From the NCBI RefSeq assembly GCF_000986795.1, contig NZ_LAYZ01000024.1, positions 124,001 to 188,000 of the forward strand: 64,000 bases of DNA, written 5' to 3'. The notes beneath the pieces were generated by a model. The model was given only the letters and a program-made list of their open reading frames with translations. It made no database searches and was not told the DNA's origin. The number at the start of each line of letters is the position of its first letter. Position 1 is the stretch's first letter. The translations under genes and the position numbers were made by a program. The DNA comes from Salinicoccus sediminis. Its GTDB lineage: Bacteria; Bacillota; Bacilli; Staphylococcales; Salinicoccaceae. Below, one piece after another: positions 8,975 through 16,623 of the stretch.

Positions 8975-10108
8975 TTATGCGCCGAGGCTCATTTTCGGAC
9001 CGAACGGCTCGAAGTGGATGCGGCTCTCGTCGATGCCCATCTCCTTGAGCTCCTTCATCATTGTGCCCATGAAGCCCATGGATCCGCAGATGTAGATCTG
9101 CCTGTCTTCCGTGCCCTTGAAGTCCTCCTTGTTCAGGAATCCTTCGGTTTCGCTGAATTTGACTTTGAGGTCAGCACCCTTTTCCCGGATTGCAGCCATC
9201 TGGTCCTTGAACGGCTGATGGTCTTCGTTGATGCAGCTGTAGACGTATTTGACATCCTTGCCTTTGGCCACAGCGTCCTCCGCCATGGACATTACCGGAG
9301 TCGCGCCGACGCCGCCTGCGATGAAGAGCAGTCTGTCATGGTCCTCTTCGACCTTGAAGTCGCCGGCAGGGGCTGACATGAACAGTGCATCGCCTTCCTC
9401 GATTGCGTCGTGCATGTAGTTGGAAACGACACCTTCCCTGCCTTTGACCGCTTCGCGTTTGACGGCGAACCGGATGCCGTCCTCTTTATCGATTGCGCAG
9501 ATTGAGTAGTGGCGGAGGGCTGTGTTGCCGTAGCCTTCCGGATTCACTTTGACGGTGATGTACTGGCCGGCTGTGAACGTCTTGTCCACTTCGTCGGAAT
9601 CCACTGTGAACCTGACGATGTCCGGTGTCACCTGTTCTTTCTTTTTGACGATGAACGGTTTGAAGCCGTCCCATGCCGCAGTGTCATACATCTCTTTTTC
9701 AATGCCGATGAATACATCGGCGATCTTGCCGTAGTACTCGCCCCACGCATCGATGATTTCAGGTGTCGCAGCGTCACCCAGCACCTCCTGGATCGCTTCG
9801 AGCAGATATTTGCCGACGATCGGATAATGTTCAGGCAACACTTCAAGTGCACGGTGCTTATGCGCGATGCCCATCACTGCAGGCACGATGGTTTCGATAT
9901 CTTCGATGTGCCTTGCCGCAGCAAGAACTGTCATTGCCAGCGCCTTCGGCTGGTCTCCGACTTTCTGGTTCGTCTTGTTGAAGATGTCGAGAAGTTCAGG
10001 GTGTGCTTCAAACATCCTTTTGTAGAATACTGTCGTAATTTCAGTTCCGTGTGCTTCGAGAACCGGCACGGTTTCTTTGATAATCTGTTTTTTAGCTTCA
10101 GCAATCAT
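8975..10108 (-). CDS. hmp: Flavohaemoprotein, NO dioxygenase
   Basis: A 377-residue flavohaemoglobin that oxidises NO to nitrate with O2 and NADPH. Domain order: globin 1-137, with proximal His about 85 in IAHKHRAL and the distal Tyr29/Gln region near the N-terminus; FAD-binding domain about 150-255 (LRHYSICA for FAD); NAD(P) domain about 260-377 (GGVGATPVMSM, YICGSMGFM). The N-terminal KKQIIKETVPVLEAHG is typical. It is divergent from nsrR across a 25-bp inverted repeat, so NO-responsive control is very likely. Confidence 0.95.
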   Translation of the reverse strand: MIAEAKKQIIKETVPVLEAHGTEITTVFYKRMFEAHPELLDIFNKTNQKVGDQPKALAMTVLAAARHIEDIETIVPAVMGIAHKHRALEVLPEHYPIVGKYLLEAIQEVLGDAATPEIIDAWGEYYGKIADVFIGIEKEMYDTAAWDGFKPFIVKKKEQVTPDIVRFTVDSDEVDKTFTAGQYITVKVNPEGYGNTALRHYSICAIDKEDGIRFAVKREAVKGREGVVSNYMHDAIEEGDALFMSAPAGDFKVEEDHDRLLFIAGGVGATPVMSMAEDAVAKGKDVKYVYSCINEDHQPFKDQMAAIREKGADLKVKFSETEGFLNKEDFKGTEDRQIYICGSMGFMGTMMKELKEMGIDESRIHFEPFGPKMSLGA

Positions 10109-10142
10109 GTGTTCAAGCCCCTTTTATAAACATATATTTTTA

Positions 10143-10167
10143 ATACATCTTTAGTTTAAAGGTGTAT
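10143..10167. promoter_or_regulatory. Probable NsrR operator between hmp and nsrR
   Basis: A 25-bp imperfect palindrome with half-sites ATACATCTTTA and TAAAGGTGTAT (10 of 11 pairs) around a 3-bp centre. It is 35 bp upstream of hmp and overlaps its likely promoter. The half resembles NsrR recognition elements. Binding is inferred from context. Confidence 0.7.
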
Positions 10168-10283
10168 GTTTACTTTTTCAAGGCATTTGTTATCATTTTC
10201 ACATATCGTTCACAAAATCGCTTTCATAAGGTGGGAAGTTTTATTTAAATGACAATTCCGTGTATAATCTCCTGGAGGAGTTG

Positions 10284-10706
10284 ATGAGGATGAAGCTTAC
10301 TTTATACACCGACTACTCCCTCCGGGTACTCATGTACCTGGGGATGAGGGAGACGGAAGAGAAAGTCCAGATCGATGAAATCGCAAACTTTTATAATATA
10401 TCGAAGAATCATCTGACCAAAGTCGTCCATCACCTTTCGAAGCTCGGATACGTCAGAACTGTGCGTGGCCGGGGCGGCGGGATTATGCTAAACTATAGGC
10501 CAGAGGATTTGAACATAGGAGAAGTCGTCCGCAGTACGGAAGACAACTTCCACATGGCGGAATGCTTCAATGCCGAAAACAACCAGTGTGTGCTGACACC
10601 GGTATGCAGCCTGAGGTTTGTACTGGGGGATGCATTGAAAGCCTATCTTGAAGTGCTCGATAACTATACATTGGAAGATATACTTCCAAGCGGAATTCCG
10701 GGGTGA
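10284..10706 (+). CDS. nsrR: Rrf2-family nitric oxide sensor NsrR
   Basis: A 140-residue Rrf2 regulator. The N-terminal winged helix starts MKLTLYTDYSLRVLMYLG, almost identical to the NsrR start. The cluster-binding cysteines are in AECFNAENNQC and VCSL with spacing C-x7-C-x5-C, exactly that of the NsrR [4Fe-4S] ligands. NO damages the cluster and derepresses hmp. ATG 10284 and ATG 10290 are both served by GGAGGAG at 10274-10280. The stop overlaps the GTG/ATG start region of the next gene, suggesting co-transcription. Confidence 0.92.
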   Translation: MRMKLTLYTDYSLRVLMYLGMRETEEKVQIDEIANFYNISKNHLTKVVHHLSKLGYVRTVRGRGGGIMLNYRPEDLNIGEVVRSTEDNFHMAECFNAENNQCVLTPVCSLRFVLGDALKAYLEVLDNYTLEDILPSGIPG

Positions 10707-10711
10707 CGAAG

Positions 10712-11449
10712 ATGAATTCAAAAACAATGCTGAAAGTCATGGCGGGGCTGCTTCCCGCAGCACCGATTACGGGTGACTTCATAGATAAAAGCATAGATAC
10801 AGAGGAAATCAGTGAATCAGACAGCAGCGCGGATTCAAAATATGCGGATTATGACGGGCCCACGATGGAAGAGGAGATCGCGTCCCACAGTGGCAGCGTC
10901 CCTGCCCTCAAGGGGACGGAAACCATAAATGTGCAGGTCGGGGATGCATTCGATCCGCTGGCCGGCGTCTATGCCGTCGACAGTTCCGACGGCGACATCA
11001 CCGATAACATCGAAGTGACCGACAATGATGTGAATACGGACAGGGCCGGCAATTATACCGTATCCTACAGGGTGGAAAACTCAAGCGGCAACTGGTACGA
11101 ATACACCCGCCAGATACAGGTATCCGATAGAGAGAGTGACGCGGTGCCGATGGTGCCGCCGACAGAAGAACAGCTCTCGGGTGAAGGCTCCAAAGAAGCA
11201 TCCGATCCGGAATCTTCCTCGAAAATCACATTCCTCGGCCTCGATGACATCACCATCCAGCAGGGGGACGAATTCGATCCGAAAGAGGAAGTCCAGGTCA
11301 TCGATGTGGACGGCAGTGACATTACAAACAAACTGTACATTTCAGGCGAGGTCAACACGGACCAGCCTGGGGAATACACGATCGCCTATGCAGTGTTCGA
11401 CCACTTCGGCGATTCCCATGCAAAGGCACGGACGATTACAGTTGAATGA
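10712..11449 (+). CDS. Secreted protein with two bacterial Ig-like (DUF5011-type) domains
   Basis: A 245-residue acidic protein with a short N-terminal hydrophobic stretch (MLKVMAGLLPAAPITG), an acidic linker, then two Ig-like domains at about 70-140 and 170-245. Each has the DUF5011 pattern GD.FDP..GV...D..DGDIT..I.V...VNT...G.YTVSY.V.D. There is no LPXTG or C-terminal membrane anchor. Starts at GTG 10703 or ATG 10712 overlap or abut the nsrR stop, so it appears translationally coupled to the NO sensor, an unusual partner. The signal peptide is weak, so export is inferred. Confidence 0.7.
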   Translation: MNSKTMLKVMAGLLPAAPITGDFIDKSIDTEEISESDSSADSKYADYDGPTMEEEIASHSGSVPALKGTETINVQVGDAFDPLAGVYAVDSSDGDITDNIEVTDNDVNTDRAGNYTVSYRVENSSGNWYEYTRQIQVSDRESDAVPMVPPTEEQLSGEGSKEASDPESSSKITFLGLDDITIQQGDEFDPKEEVQVIDVDGSDITNKLYISGEVNTDQPGEYTIAYAVFDHFGDSHAKARTITVE

Positions 11450-11458
11450 TATGAAAAA

Positions 11459-11490
11459 GAAGCCGCAGCGGAAAATTCCGCTGCGGCTTC
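11459..11490. terminator. Bidirectional hairpin between convergent genes
   Basis: AGCCGCAGCGGAA/TTCCGCTGCGGCT around two bases. On the minus strand CTTTTTC follows, so it best serves the gene at 11507; it may also stop the plus-strand nsrR transcript. Confidence 0.85.
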
Positions 11491-11506
11491 TGTCGTTCCT
11501 TCATTA

Positions 11507-12019
11507 TTACGCAAGCTGATTTTTGATTTCAGCGTTGAAGTCCGGCAGGTCGTCAGGAGTACGGCTGGTTACGAGATTGCTGCAGACAACGACGGAGGCA
11601 TCCTGCACTTTGGCGCCCGCGTTTTCAAGGTCCTTCCTCACTGAACGGAATGAGGTCATGTTACGGTCGTTCACAAGGTCCGTATCAATCAATACCTGAG
11701 GACCGTGGCAGATTGCAAACGTCGGTTTGTCATTTTGCAGGAAGTGTGCTGCAAACTTGCCGAAACGTCCCTCTTCATCTGAACGCAGGAGATCCGGCGA
11801 GAATCCGCCTGGAATCAGAATCGCATCATAATCGTCCGCATTCACGTCGGCAATAGATTTGTCGGCTTTGAATTTGCCGCCCTGTTTGCCTTCGATTTCA
11901 CCGGCTTCGGTGGAAATGACCTCGACTTCATGCCCTTCGGCTTCAAGCGCCTCCACCGGGCTTGTATATTCTACATCTTCAACCATGTCCGTCATGATTA
12001 CTGCTACTTTTTTTGCCAC
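11507..12019 (-). CDS. DJ-1/PfpI family protein (YraA/YhbO-like)
   Basis: 170 residues of the type 1 glutamine amidotransferase-like fold. The nucleophile elbow is [10 protein letters not shown] with Cys104, and the preceding [13 protein letters not shown] loop supplies the oxyanion site; the Glu of the DJ-1 family is in the N-terminal part. Relatives are annotated as general stress proteins, proteases or protein/nucleotide deglycases, and their true activity is debated. Start ATG 12019 follows AAGGAGAGATGTATTG. Monocistronic. Confidence 0.88.
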   Translation of the reverse strand: MAKKVAVIMTDMVEDVEYTSPVEALEAEGHEVEVISTEAGEIEGKQGGKFKADKSIADVNADDYDAILIPGGFSPDLLRSDEEGRFGKFAAHFLQNDKPTFAICHGPQVLIDTDLVNDRNMTSFRSVRKDLENAGAKVQDASVVVCSNLVTSRTPDDLPDFNAEIKNQLA

Positions 12020-12135
12020 AATACATCTCTCCTTTGGAATTGTCCTTATTCTTTCTACACACTATATCTTCCACGCCCCGTCAATTTTTAAACATGCTTG
12101 CAGTCATTTTGTATGAAAAATTCATATGAAACCGT

Positions 12136-12164
12136 TTGACAAAACGAACAGGCGTTCTTATAAT
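12136..12164 (+). promoter_or_regulatory. SigA promoter with embedded LexA (SOS) box
   Basis: TTGACA (12136-12141), 17-bp spacer, TATAAT (12159-12164): a perfect consensus promoter. The spacer holds CGAACAGGCGTTCT (12145-12158), matching 13 of 14 positions of the Gram-positive LexA box CGAACRNRYGTTYC. Location between -35 and -10 is typical for repression. LexA control is inferred from the match. Confidence 0.8.
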
Positions 12165-12184
12165 TGTATGGCAGGAGTGATGAT

Positions 12185-12424
12185 ATGCAATTCTCATATG
12201 ACGAAGAACTTGAATATAAGATTCTATACAACGTCAAACACGATGTGTTCGACTATCCAAATACAAGCATGTCCGAATACGATATCAGAACCGTCGATTT
12301 CCATATGAAGGTGATGGAGCAAAAAGGGCTGGTCGTACTTACACCGTTCACATACGATTTCTACTACAGCAGCATCGAACTCACCGCAGAAGGTGACAGG
12401 AAGCTGTCACAGAAAGCTTCATAA
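12185..12424 (+). CDS. Small winged-helix-like protein, predicted SOS-regulated
   Basis: 79 residues. ATG 12185 has AGGAG 7 bases upstream; longer readings would start inside the promoter. The protein is acidic in its first half and ends with KVMEQKGLVVL...IELTAEGDRKLSQKAS, the helix-plus-wing pattern seen in small winged-helix proteins such as the YjcQ family. It could bind DNA or a protein partner. It is not recognisably YneA/SosA, the usual small SOS division inhibitors, as it has no membrane segment. Function unknown. A terminator follows directly, so it forms a single-gene unit. Confidence 0.8.
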   Translation: MQFSYDEELEYKILYNVKHDVFDYPNTSMSEYDIRTVDFHMKVMEQKGLVVLTPFTYDFYYSSIELTAEGDRKLSQKAS

Positions 12425-12446
12425 GACCCGTAAGGGTCTTTTTTTA
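12423..12446 (+). terminator. Terminator of the LexA-box gene
   Basis: AAGACCC-GTAA-GGGTCTT followed by TTTTT, overlapping the stop codon. Confidence 0.9.
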
Positions 12447-12899
12447 TGCCTCCACATCCAGTTTGAATGTATCTATGAGCCAGTCCCTCGTCCGTTCATC
12501 TTCAATCCTCTCAACCGGCTTGCCGCCGACAAAAAGTCCGTCGTCAAGCAGGCCGTCACCAAGCTCCGGCACCAGTGCCAGCCACTCCATCCTGAGTACA
12601 TACTCCTCACTGCCGAAATGCGGATTGATCCGCATGATCTCCCTGAACGGGTACTCCTCGCGGTCGATCATGAGCCCGCCCTGGTGCATTTCAATCGTTT
12701 CAATCGGCACCGCAGACGCCCTCACCCTGCCGGCGCCAAGATAGCCGTGCCTAGTGGAATAAAGTGCGACGATATCCCCTTTTGCGATTCCCATTATGTC
12801 ATGTATATTGCTTCTTCCACTCACGCTGATGATCCCGAGCTTCTTATACAGGTCGTAATCCCTGAATGTACTGTTAAACCTGCCGTTGATGAAATACAT
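12444..12899 (-). CDS. Hypothetical protein with EVE/PUA-like features
   Basis: About 151 residues starting MYFINGRFNSTFRDYDLY. The central KGDIVALYSTRHGYLGAGRVRA is reminiscent of the EVE/PUA-like beta-barrel, in which a GD.V..Y.....G.G.V strand pair forms the nucleic-acid-binding pocket. This is only pattern similarity. ATG 12899 is preceded by GAGGTGG; the upstream GTG/ATG extension is unlikely. No membrane segment or signal. Convergent with the LexA-box gene and divergent from the SigB-type cluster. Confidence 0.65.
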   Translation of the reverse strand: MYFINGRFNSTFRDYDLYKKLGIISVSGRSNIHDIMGIAKGDIVALYSTRHGYLGAGRVRASAVPIETIEMHQGGLMIDREEYPFREIMRINPHFGSEEYVLRMEWLALVPELGDGLLDDGLFVGGKPVERIEDERTRDWLIDTFKLDVEA

Positions 12900-12942
12900 A
12901 TGTACCACCTCGTCTTTACAGCACTCTACCCCGCCACTCCAT

Positions 12943-12967
12943 GTTTCATGCAGAATAAGCCGGGTAA
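12943..12967 (+). promoter_or_regulatory. SigB-type promoter
   Basis: GTTTCA, 13-bp spacer, GGGTAA, against the SigB consensus GTTTAA-N12-15-GGGTAT. It is 27 bp upstream of the start at 12994. Confidence 0.75.
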
Positions 12968-12993
12968 TTTATCTATATAAGGAGCTGGTTGAT

Positions 12994-13212
12994 ATGGCAG
13001 CAAAGAACAGGGAAGAAAAACGTTCCGCCAAACGGCAGGAAGACCTGCCGAAAGAATACCAGTATAGAGAAGAGGAAAATGAGTACCAGTATGAAGACAG
13101 GGAACAGGACCGCCTCGATGACTACAACAAACTCGGCAAAGAATACTATTACAATGAAGAGACAGACAAAAGCGTATTCCATGACAACCGTCATGATTCA
13201 GGCAACAGATAG
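12994..13212 (+). CDS. Small hydrophilic stress protein (unknown family)
   Basis: 72 residues, almost entirely charged and polar (K, R, E, D, Q, Y, N), beginning MAAKNREEKRSAKRQ and rich in EYQY/EYYY tyrosines. No hydrophobic core is evident, so it is probably disordered or helical. AAGGAG lies 9 bases before ATG 12994. It is the first gene of a run of hydrophilic proteins and sits under a SigB-type promoter. I do not recognise a family; a desiccation or osmotic protectant role is only inferred from composition and context. Confidence 0.75.
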   Translation: MAAKNREEKRSAKRQEDLPKEYQYREEENEYQYEDREQDRLDDYNKLGKEYYYNEETDKSVFHDNRHDSGNR

Positions 13213-13249
13213 TAAATGATAAAGGAACCAGAAAATGAGGTGAAATGAA

Positions 13250-13429
13250 ATGGCTGAAGATAAAGGCAAGAAAGATGAATTCATCGGCAAGGCGAAAAAG
13301 GCGGCCGGTGATGCACTGAATGACGAAAAGACCAAAAATGAAGGGAAACGTCAGGAGACAGAAGGCAAAGTGAAAGACGCCGCAAAAGATATCAAGGAAA
13401 AAGGGAAAGACATGTTCCGGGATAAATGA
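13250..13429 (+). CDS. CsbD family stress protein
   Basis: 59 residues: the frame opens MAEDKGKKDEFIGKAKKAAG and continues with DALNDEKTKNEGKRQETEGKV-type repeats, the CsbD pattern (GKAKEAAGK...D...EAEGK..Q..GK). CsbD is a SigB-dependent general stress protein of unknown biochemical role. ATG 13250 has GAGGTG 6 bases upstream. It lies 37 bp after the preceding gene and 36 bp before the next, consistent with one transcript from the SigB-type promoter at 12943. Confidence 0.88.
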   Translation: MAEDKGKKDEFIGKAKKAAGDALNDEKTKNEGKRQETEGKVKDAAKDIKEKGKDMFRDK

Positions 13430-13465
13430 CCGGCCGGAGAAACAGATGGAAAGGAGCATCTTTGA

Positions 13466-13702
13466 ATGATGGAAGACATGTATGAACAGCAGAAAAAAAT
13501 GCGTGAAGAAGCAGAGAATAAAGCAGAAGAAGGTAAAAGCCAGAAAGAACAGATGAAAGAGAAAGCCCAGGAAAAACAGGCGGATTTCGGGGACGAAAAA
13601 TCAAAAGTGCAGGCAAAGCAGGAAGAAACGCAGGGCAAGATCAATGAGGCAAAAGACCAGGTACAGGAAAAAGGCGATAACCAGTTCAACCAATATAAGT
13701 AG
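13466..13702 (+). CDS. Hydrophilic coiled-coil/LEA-like small protein
   Basis: 78 residues, dominated by K, E and Q with heptad-like spacing (EQMKEKAQEKQADFGDEKSK...EETQGKINEAKDQVQEKG). It resembles late-embryogenesis-abundant or CsbD-like helical protectants but matches no family I can name. AAGGAG stands 9 bases before ATG 13466. Third gene of the SigB-type cluster. Confidence 0.75.
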   Translation: MMEDMYEQQKKMREEAENKAEEGKSQKEQMKEKAQEKQADFGDEKSKVQAKQEETQGKINEAKDQVQEKGDNQFNQYK

Positions 13703-13759
13703 CCAGACCCCGTACTATAACCATGAACTGCAAAAAAATTATAAAAGTCCGTATATCAC

Positions 13760-13786
13760 GTTTAATCACTTGTACGGATAGGGTAA
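13760..13786 (+). promoter_or_regulatory. SigB-type promoter
   Basis: GTTTAA, 15-bp spacer, GGGTAA: 11 of 12 consensus bases. It lies 36 bp upstream of the start codon at 13822. Confidence 0.85.
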
Positions 13787-13821
13787 GGAAAAATATCACT
13801 CATTAAAAGGAGATGTTTATC

Positions 13822-14046
13822 ATGGCAGAAGAGAAAAAAGGACTATTTGACAAGGCAAAAGACAAGGTAAACGAACTCAAAGACAACACAAGCAAAGAGG
13901 ATGTCCAGCAGGGCTGGGACACAGCAAAAGAACATGGTGATGAACACCTTGGGGAAAATGAAAAATGGAACAGCGCCAAAGAAAAGGGCGACAGCGCTAT
14001 GGATAAATTCGGTGGCGGTGGAAACGAAGAAGAAGAAAACAAATAA
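13822..14046 (+). CDS. Hydrophilic stress protein, LEA-like
   Basis: 74 residues beginning MAEEKKGLFDKAKDKVNELKD, with K/E/D-rich amphipathic helix repeats and a glycine-acidic tail (KFGGGGNEEEENK). AGGAGATGTTTATC precedes ATG 13822. It has its own SigB-type promoter and terminator, so it is a separate unit from the three genes before it. An anti-aggregation or desiccation role is inferred only from composition. Confidence 0.78.
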   Translation: MAEEKKGLFDKAKDKVNELKDNTSKEDVQQGWDTAKEHGDEHLGENEKWNSAKEKGDSAMDKFGGGGNEEEENK

Positions 14047-14076
14047 TATTCATTAAAATGATTACACTACCCCATG

Positions 14077-14103
14077 CCCGGTTTCAACAGAGACCGGGTA
14101 TTT
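14077..14103 (+). terminator. Terminator of the hydrophilic protein gene
   Basis: CCCGGT/ACCGGG stem with a 10-nt loop followed by TATTTAT. Confidence 0.65.
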
Positions 14104-14118
14104 ATAATGGGGAAATAT

Positions 14119-14145
14119 AAAAAACCTCCCAGCAGGAGATTTTTT
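14119..14145 (-). terminator. Terminator of the lipoprotein gene (could act both ways)
   Basis: AAAAAACCTCC/GGAGATTTTTT arms around CAGCA. T-runs occur on both strands. It lies 3 bp from the stop of the gene at 14148. Confidence 0.75.
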
Positions 14146-14147
14146 AT

Positions 14148-14873
14148 TCATCGTTCACTTGTAGCTGCGAATTCTTCCTCTGGGGCGGGATTGCCTTCTG
14201 CGGGCAGCTCTTCCAGTGTTTTCATATGGATTTCTGCGCTGCTCATGTATTTACGGCTGTTTTCTGTATGGATGTCGAGGAGTTCTGAATGCATCTGTAC
14301 ATCTTCCGAAGCGTTCATCAGCTTGAACTCTATCAGCGCGAGTGTCCGGTTCGAGATTGCGAGTGACAGGTCTGATTTCATTTCTTCCGTCTCTTCCTTA
14401 TGTTCTGCGGAAAATGTATCCGCGATCTTTATGTTATTCACCCGCTTCTCAAGTTCCTCATATTCTTCATGCAGGGTTTCGAGTTGATCGGCCACTCTGT
14501 CCCTGTCGATGCCGTTTGAATGATACTGCTGATACATCGGTATGAACATACTGTTCCATATTGTTGTAATATCCGACTGGATGCCGTCCACTGCGACTGA
14601 CAGTTCATCCATGTTGGCTGCACCGGCATCGTCTGATGCATGCATCGGCGTGCCGGCATGCCTCCCGCCCAACCCGGCTGTGTCCGGTTCAGGGTATCCG
14701 CTGTCAGATGCTGTTCCCCCGCTGCCTGCTGTATCCACAGGCAGACTGTAATTATCCATCGTGGTAAGCCGGGGCGGGTTTGCCTGCAACTCCTCCTGCT
14801 TCACATTCTGATTCCCACCCTGACTGCAGCTGCATAAAAAGACGGATGCGAATATCAAAAATTTAGCTTTCAC
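14148..14873 (-). CDS. Predicted lipoprotein, unknown function
   Basis: 241 residues. The N-terminus MKAKFLIFASVFLCSCSQGG is a lipoprotein signal with lipobox LCSC, giving acylated Cys16. Residues 20-95 are low-complexity (G, S, T, A, P, D). The remainder is helical and acidic with heptad-like patterns (VADQLETLHEEYEELEKRVNNIK), suggesting a coiled coil on the outer membrane face. No enzymatic motif is visible. Monocistronic with its own terminator. Confidence 0.8.
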   Translation of the reverse strand: MKAKFLIFASVFLCSCSQGGNQNVKQEELQANPPRLTTMDNYSLPVDTAGSGGTASDSGYPEPDTAGLGGRHAGTPMHASDDAGAANMDELSVAVDGIQSDITTIWNSMFIPMYQQYHSNGIDRDRVADQLETLHEEYEELEKRVNNIKIADTFSAEHKEETEEMKSDLSLAISNRTLALIEFKLMNASEDVQMHSELLDIHTENSRKYMSSAEIHMKTLEELPAEGNPAPEEEFAATSER

Positions 14874-14988
14874 TTTGTCGTCTCCCTCATCTGCAATATT
14901 GTCGCGGTTATCGAAACATCACTTTACATTGTAACATGATTGTAATATTAGAAAAAGGACTATCCTGGAGGCGGGGTTGTCCGCATAC

Positions 14989-15025
14989 CAAAAAACAGCA
15001 CCCGGATGAATGTCTCCGGACGCTG
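14989..15025 (-). terminator. Terminator of the APC permease gene
   Basis: On the minus strand CAGC-GT-CCGGA pairs with TCCGG-GT-GCTG, then TTTTTT. Confidence 0.85.
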
Positions 15026-15035
15026 CAGGATTTTA

Positions 15036-16466
15036 CTAATCATTTTTCTCATTCAATATCAGATAATCCAGCTCCTCTTTTTTCATCAAGTTGAGCTTTC
15101 TGTACTGGATTATGAAGAACAGTGCACCGAGTGCAACCCAGGCACCGAGCGCAAGGTAGGACGGCGCTGTGAGCGATGCCGGCGAACCCGGATACAGCAG
15201 CAGCACAAGGAATACGATCGAGATGACCGCACCGAGCCATCCGAAGATGACATACAGCAGATTGAAGTTTTCCCTGCTGCTGAAGAATTTCGCCGCAACG
15301 AGGCTGGTCACAAGAAATGCAACCGATACACCTGTGGATGACATATCGACAATCCAGCTGAGGGCCGTGCGTCCGAGCCACGGTGCGGCCAGGCACACAG
15401 TCATGACGAAGAGTACTGCGACATACGGCGTTTTATTCTTGTGGTGCAGTCTCGCGAACACTGACGGTATGAAGTGGGCACGGCCGAGTGCGAACAGAAG
15501 CCTCGATGAGGACATGAAGAACCCGTTGAGCCCTGTAAAGATGCCGAATGATATCGCGAGTGCGAGCAGTGCCATGCCGAGTCCTCCCATGGAGGTCTGT
15601 ACGACGGACCCCGTCACCCAAAGGGCACCGCCGATCTGTTCCTGGTCCGGATAAATCCATGACGTGACAAGAATCATCAGGACGTAAGTGATGATTGATG
15701 CAATGATGCCGAAAACGATCAGCCTGAACGTCTTGTCTGCGCTGAATTTGAATTCTTCGGCTGCCTGCGGGATATTATCGAAACCGACATACATCCAGGG
15801 TGCAATCGCAACAATCAGGATGATTGATGTCCATATGCCGCTCTCATTATTGAACAGAGGCTGCGCATTCTCGAGTGAGAACTCACCGACAAAGAAAGAT
15901 CTCACGAACAGAGTCGCAACGACTGCGGCCATGAACATACAGAAAATGAACTGGATGTTTCCGGACAGTCCACTGCCTTTGATGCCGATGAAGGCAAATG
16001 CTATGAGGACAAGTGATGTCAGAAGAACTTCCATTATATAGACATCCCAGCCTGCAATCGTATACAGATAGCCTATTTCAAGGAAATCAGGGAGTATGAA
16101 CTTAAACAGCAGACTGAATGCACTGGCATTGAGTGCGACGACACATATGTAACCGAGTGCCAGGAACCATGAAGCGATGAAACTGACATTCCGTCCGAAT
16201 CCGACGTAGCTGAAAGCGAACTCCCCTCCCGAAACCGGAAACTTGCTCGTCAGTGCGCCATAGGCCACGGCAATGATCAGCATCAGCAGTCCGCCGATCG
16301 TTATGCCCAGAGTGGATCCGAGTGTCCCCGATGAAATCAGCCAGTCTCCCGGCAGGATGAATGCCCCCCAGCCGATGCTCGAACCGTAGGCAATCGCCCA
16401 GATGAAACGTTTCGACATCGTCGTTTCAAGTTCTTCACGTTTAAAAGCGGTATTATCTTGTACCAT
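15036..16466 (-). CDS. APC family amino acid permease
   Basis: 476 residues with about 12 hydrophobic helices. The unwound TM1 motif GSSIGWGAFILPGDW and the LSNFPVSGG-like TSKFPVSGGEFAFSYVGFG in the TM2-3 region identify the amino acid/polyamine/organocation superfamily. The substrate cannot be read from the sequence. Start ATG 16466 follows AGGGGAG about 12 bases upstream. It has its own SigA promoter and terminator. Confidence 0.9.
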   Translation of the reverse strand: MVQDNTAFKREELETTMSKRFIWAIAYGSSIGWGAFILPGDWLISSGTLGSTLGITIGGLLMLIIAVAYGALTSKFPVSGGEFAFSYVGFGRNVSFIASWFLALGYICVVALNASAFSLLFKFILPDFLEIGYLYTIAGWDVYIMEVLLTSLVLIAFAFIGIKGSGLSGNIQFIFCMFMAAVVATLFVRSFFVGEFSLENAQPLFNNESGIWTSIILIVAIAPWMYVGFDNIPQAAEEFKFSADKTFRLIVFGIIASIITYVLMILVTSWIYPDQEQIGGALWVTGSVVQTSMGGLGMALLALAISFGIFTGLNGFFMSSSRLLFALGRAHFIPSVFARLHHKNKTPYVAVLFVMTVCLAAPWLGRTALSWIVDMSSTGVSVAFLVTSLVAAKFFSSRENFNLLYVIFGWLGAVISIVFLVLLLYPGSPASLTAPSYLALGAWVALGALFFIIQYRKLNLMKKEELDYLILNEKND

Positions 16467-16509
16467 GATTGATTTTAACTCCCCTGTTATGCTTAAGTTT
16501 TCTCTATAG

Positions 16510-16537
16510 ATTATATCCTATCAGAATAGGGTGTAAA
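16510..16537 (-). promoter_or_regulatory. SigA-type promoter of the APC permease gene
   Basis: On the minus strand TTTACA (16537-16532), 16-bp spacer, TATAAT (16515-16510). It lies 44 bp upstream of the start. Confidence 0.75.
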
Positions 16538-16582
16538 CGTAAAATTGCGATTGGGACCGACACGAAGACGGGATGAAATACA

Positions 16583-16619
16583 GAGAGGGAGGTGCAGCAT
16601 TTTGCTGCACCTCCCTCTT
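16583..16619 (-). terminator. Strong hairpin after sdcS-like gene
   Basis: Perfect 16-bp stem AGAGGGAGGTGCAGCA/TGCTGCACCTCCCTCT around three bases, 5 bp after the stop at 16624. The T-run is poor, so it may act as a stabilising hairpin as well as a terminator. Confidence 0.75.
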
Positions 16620-16623
16620 TACA

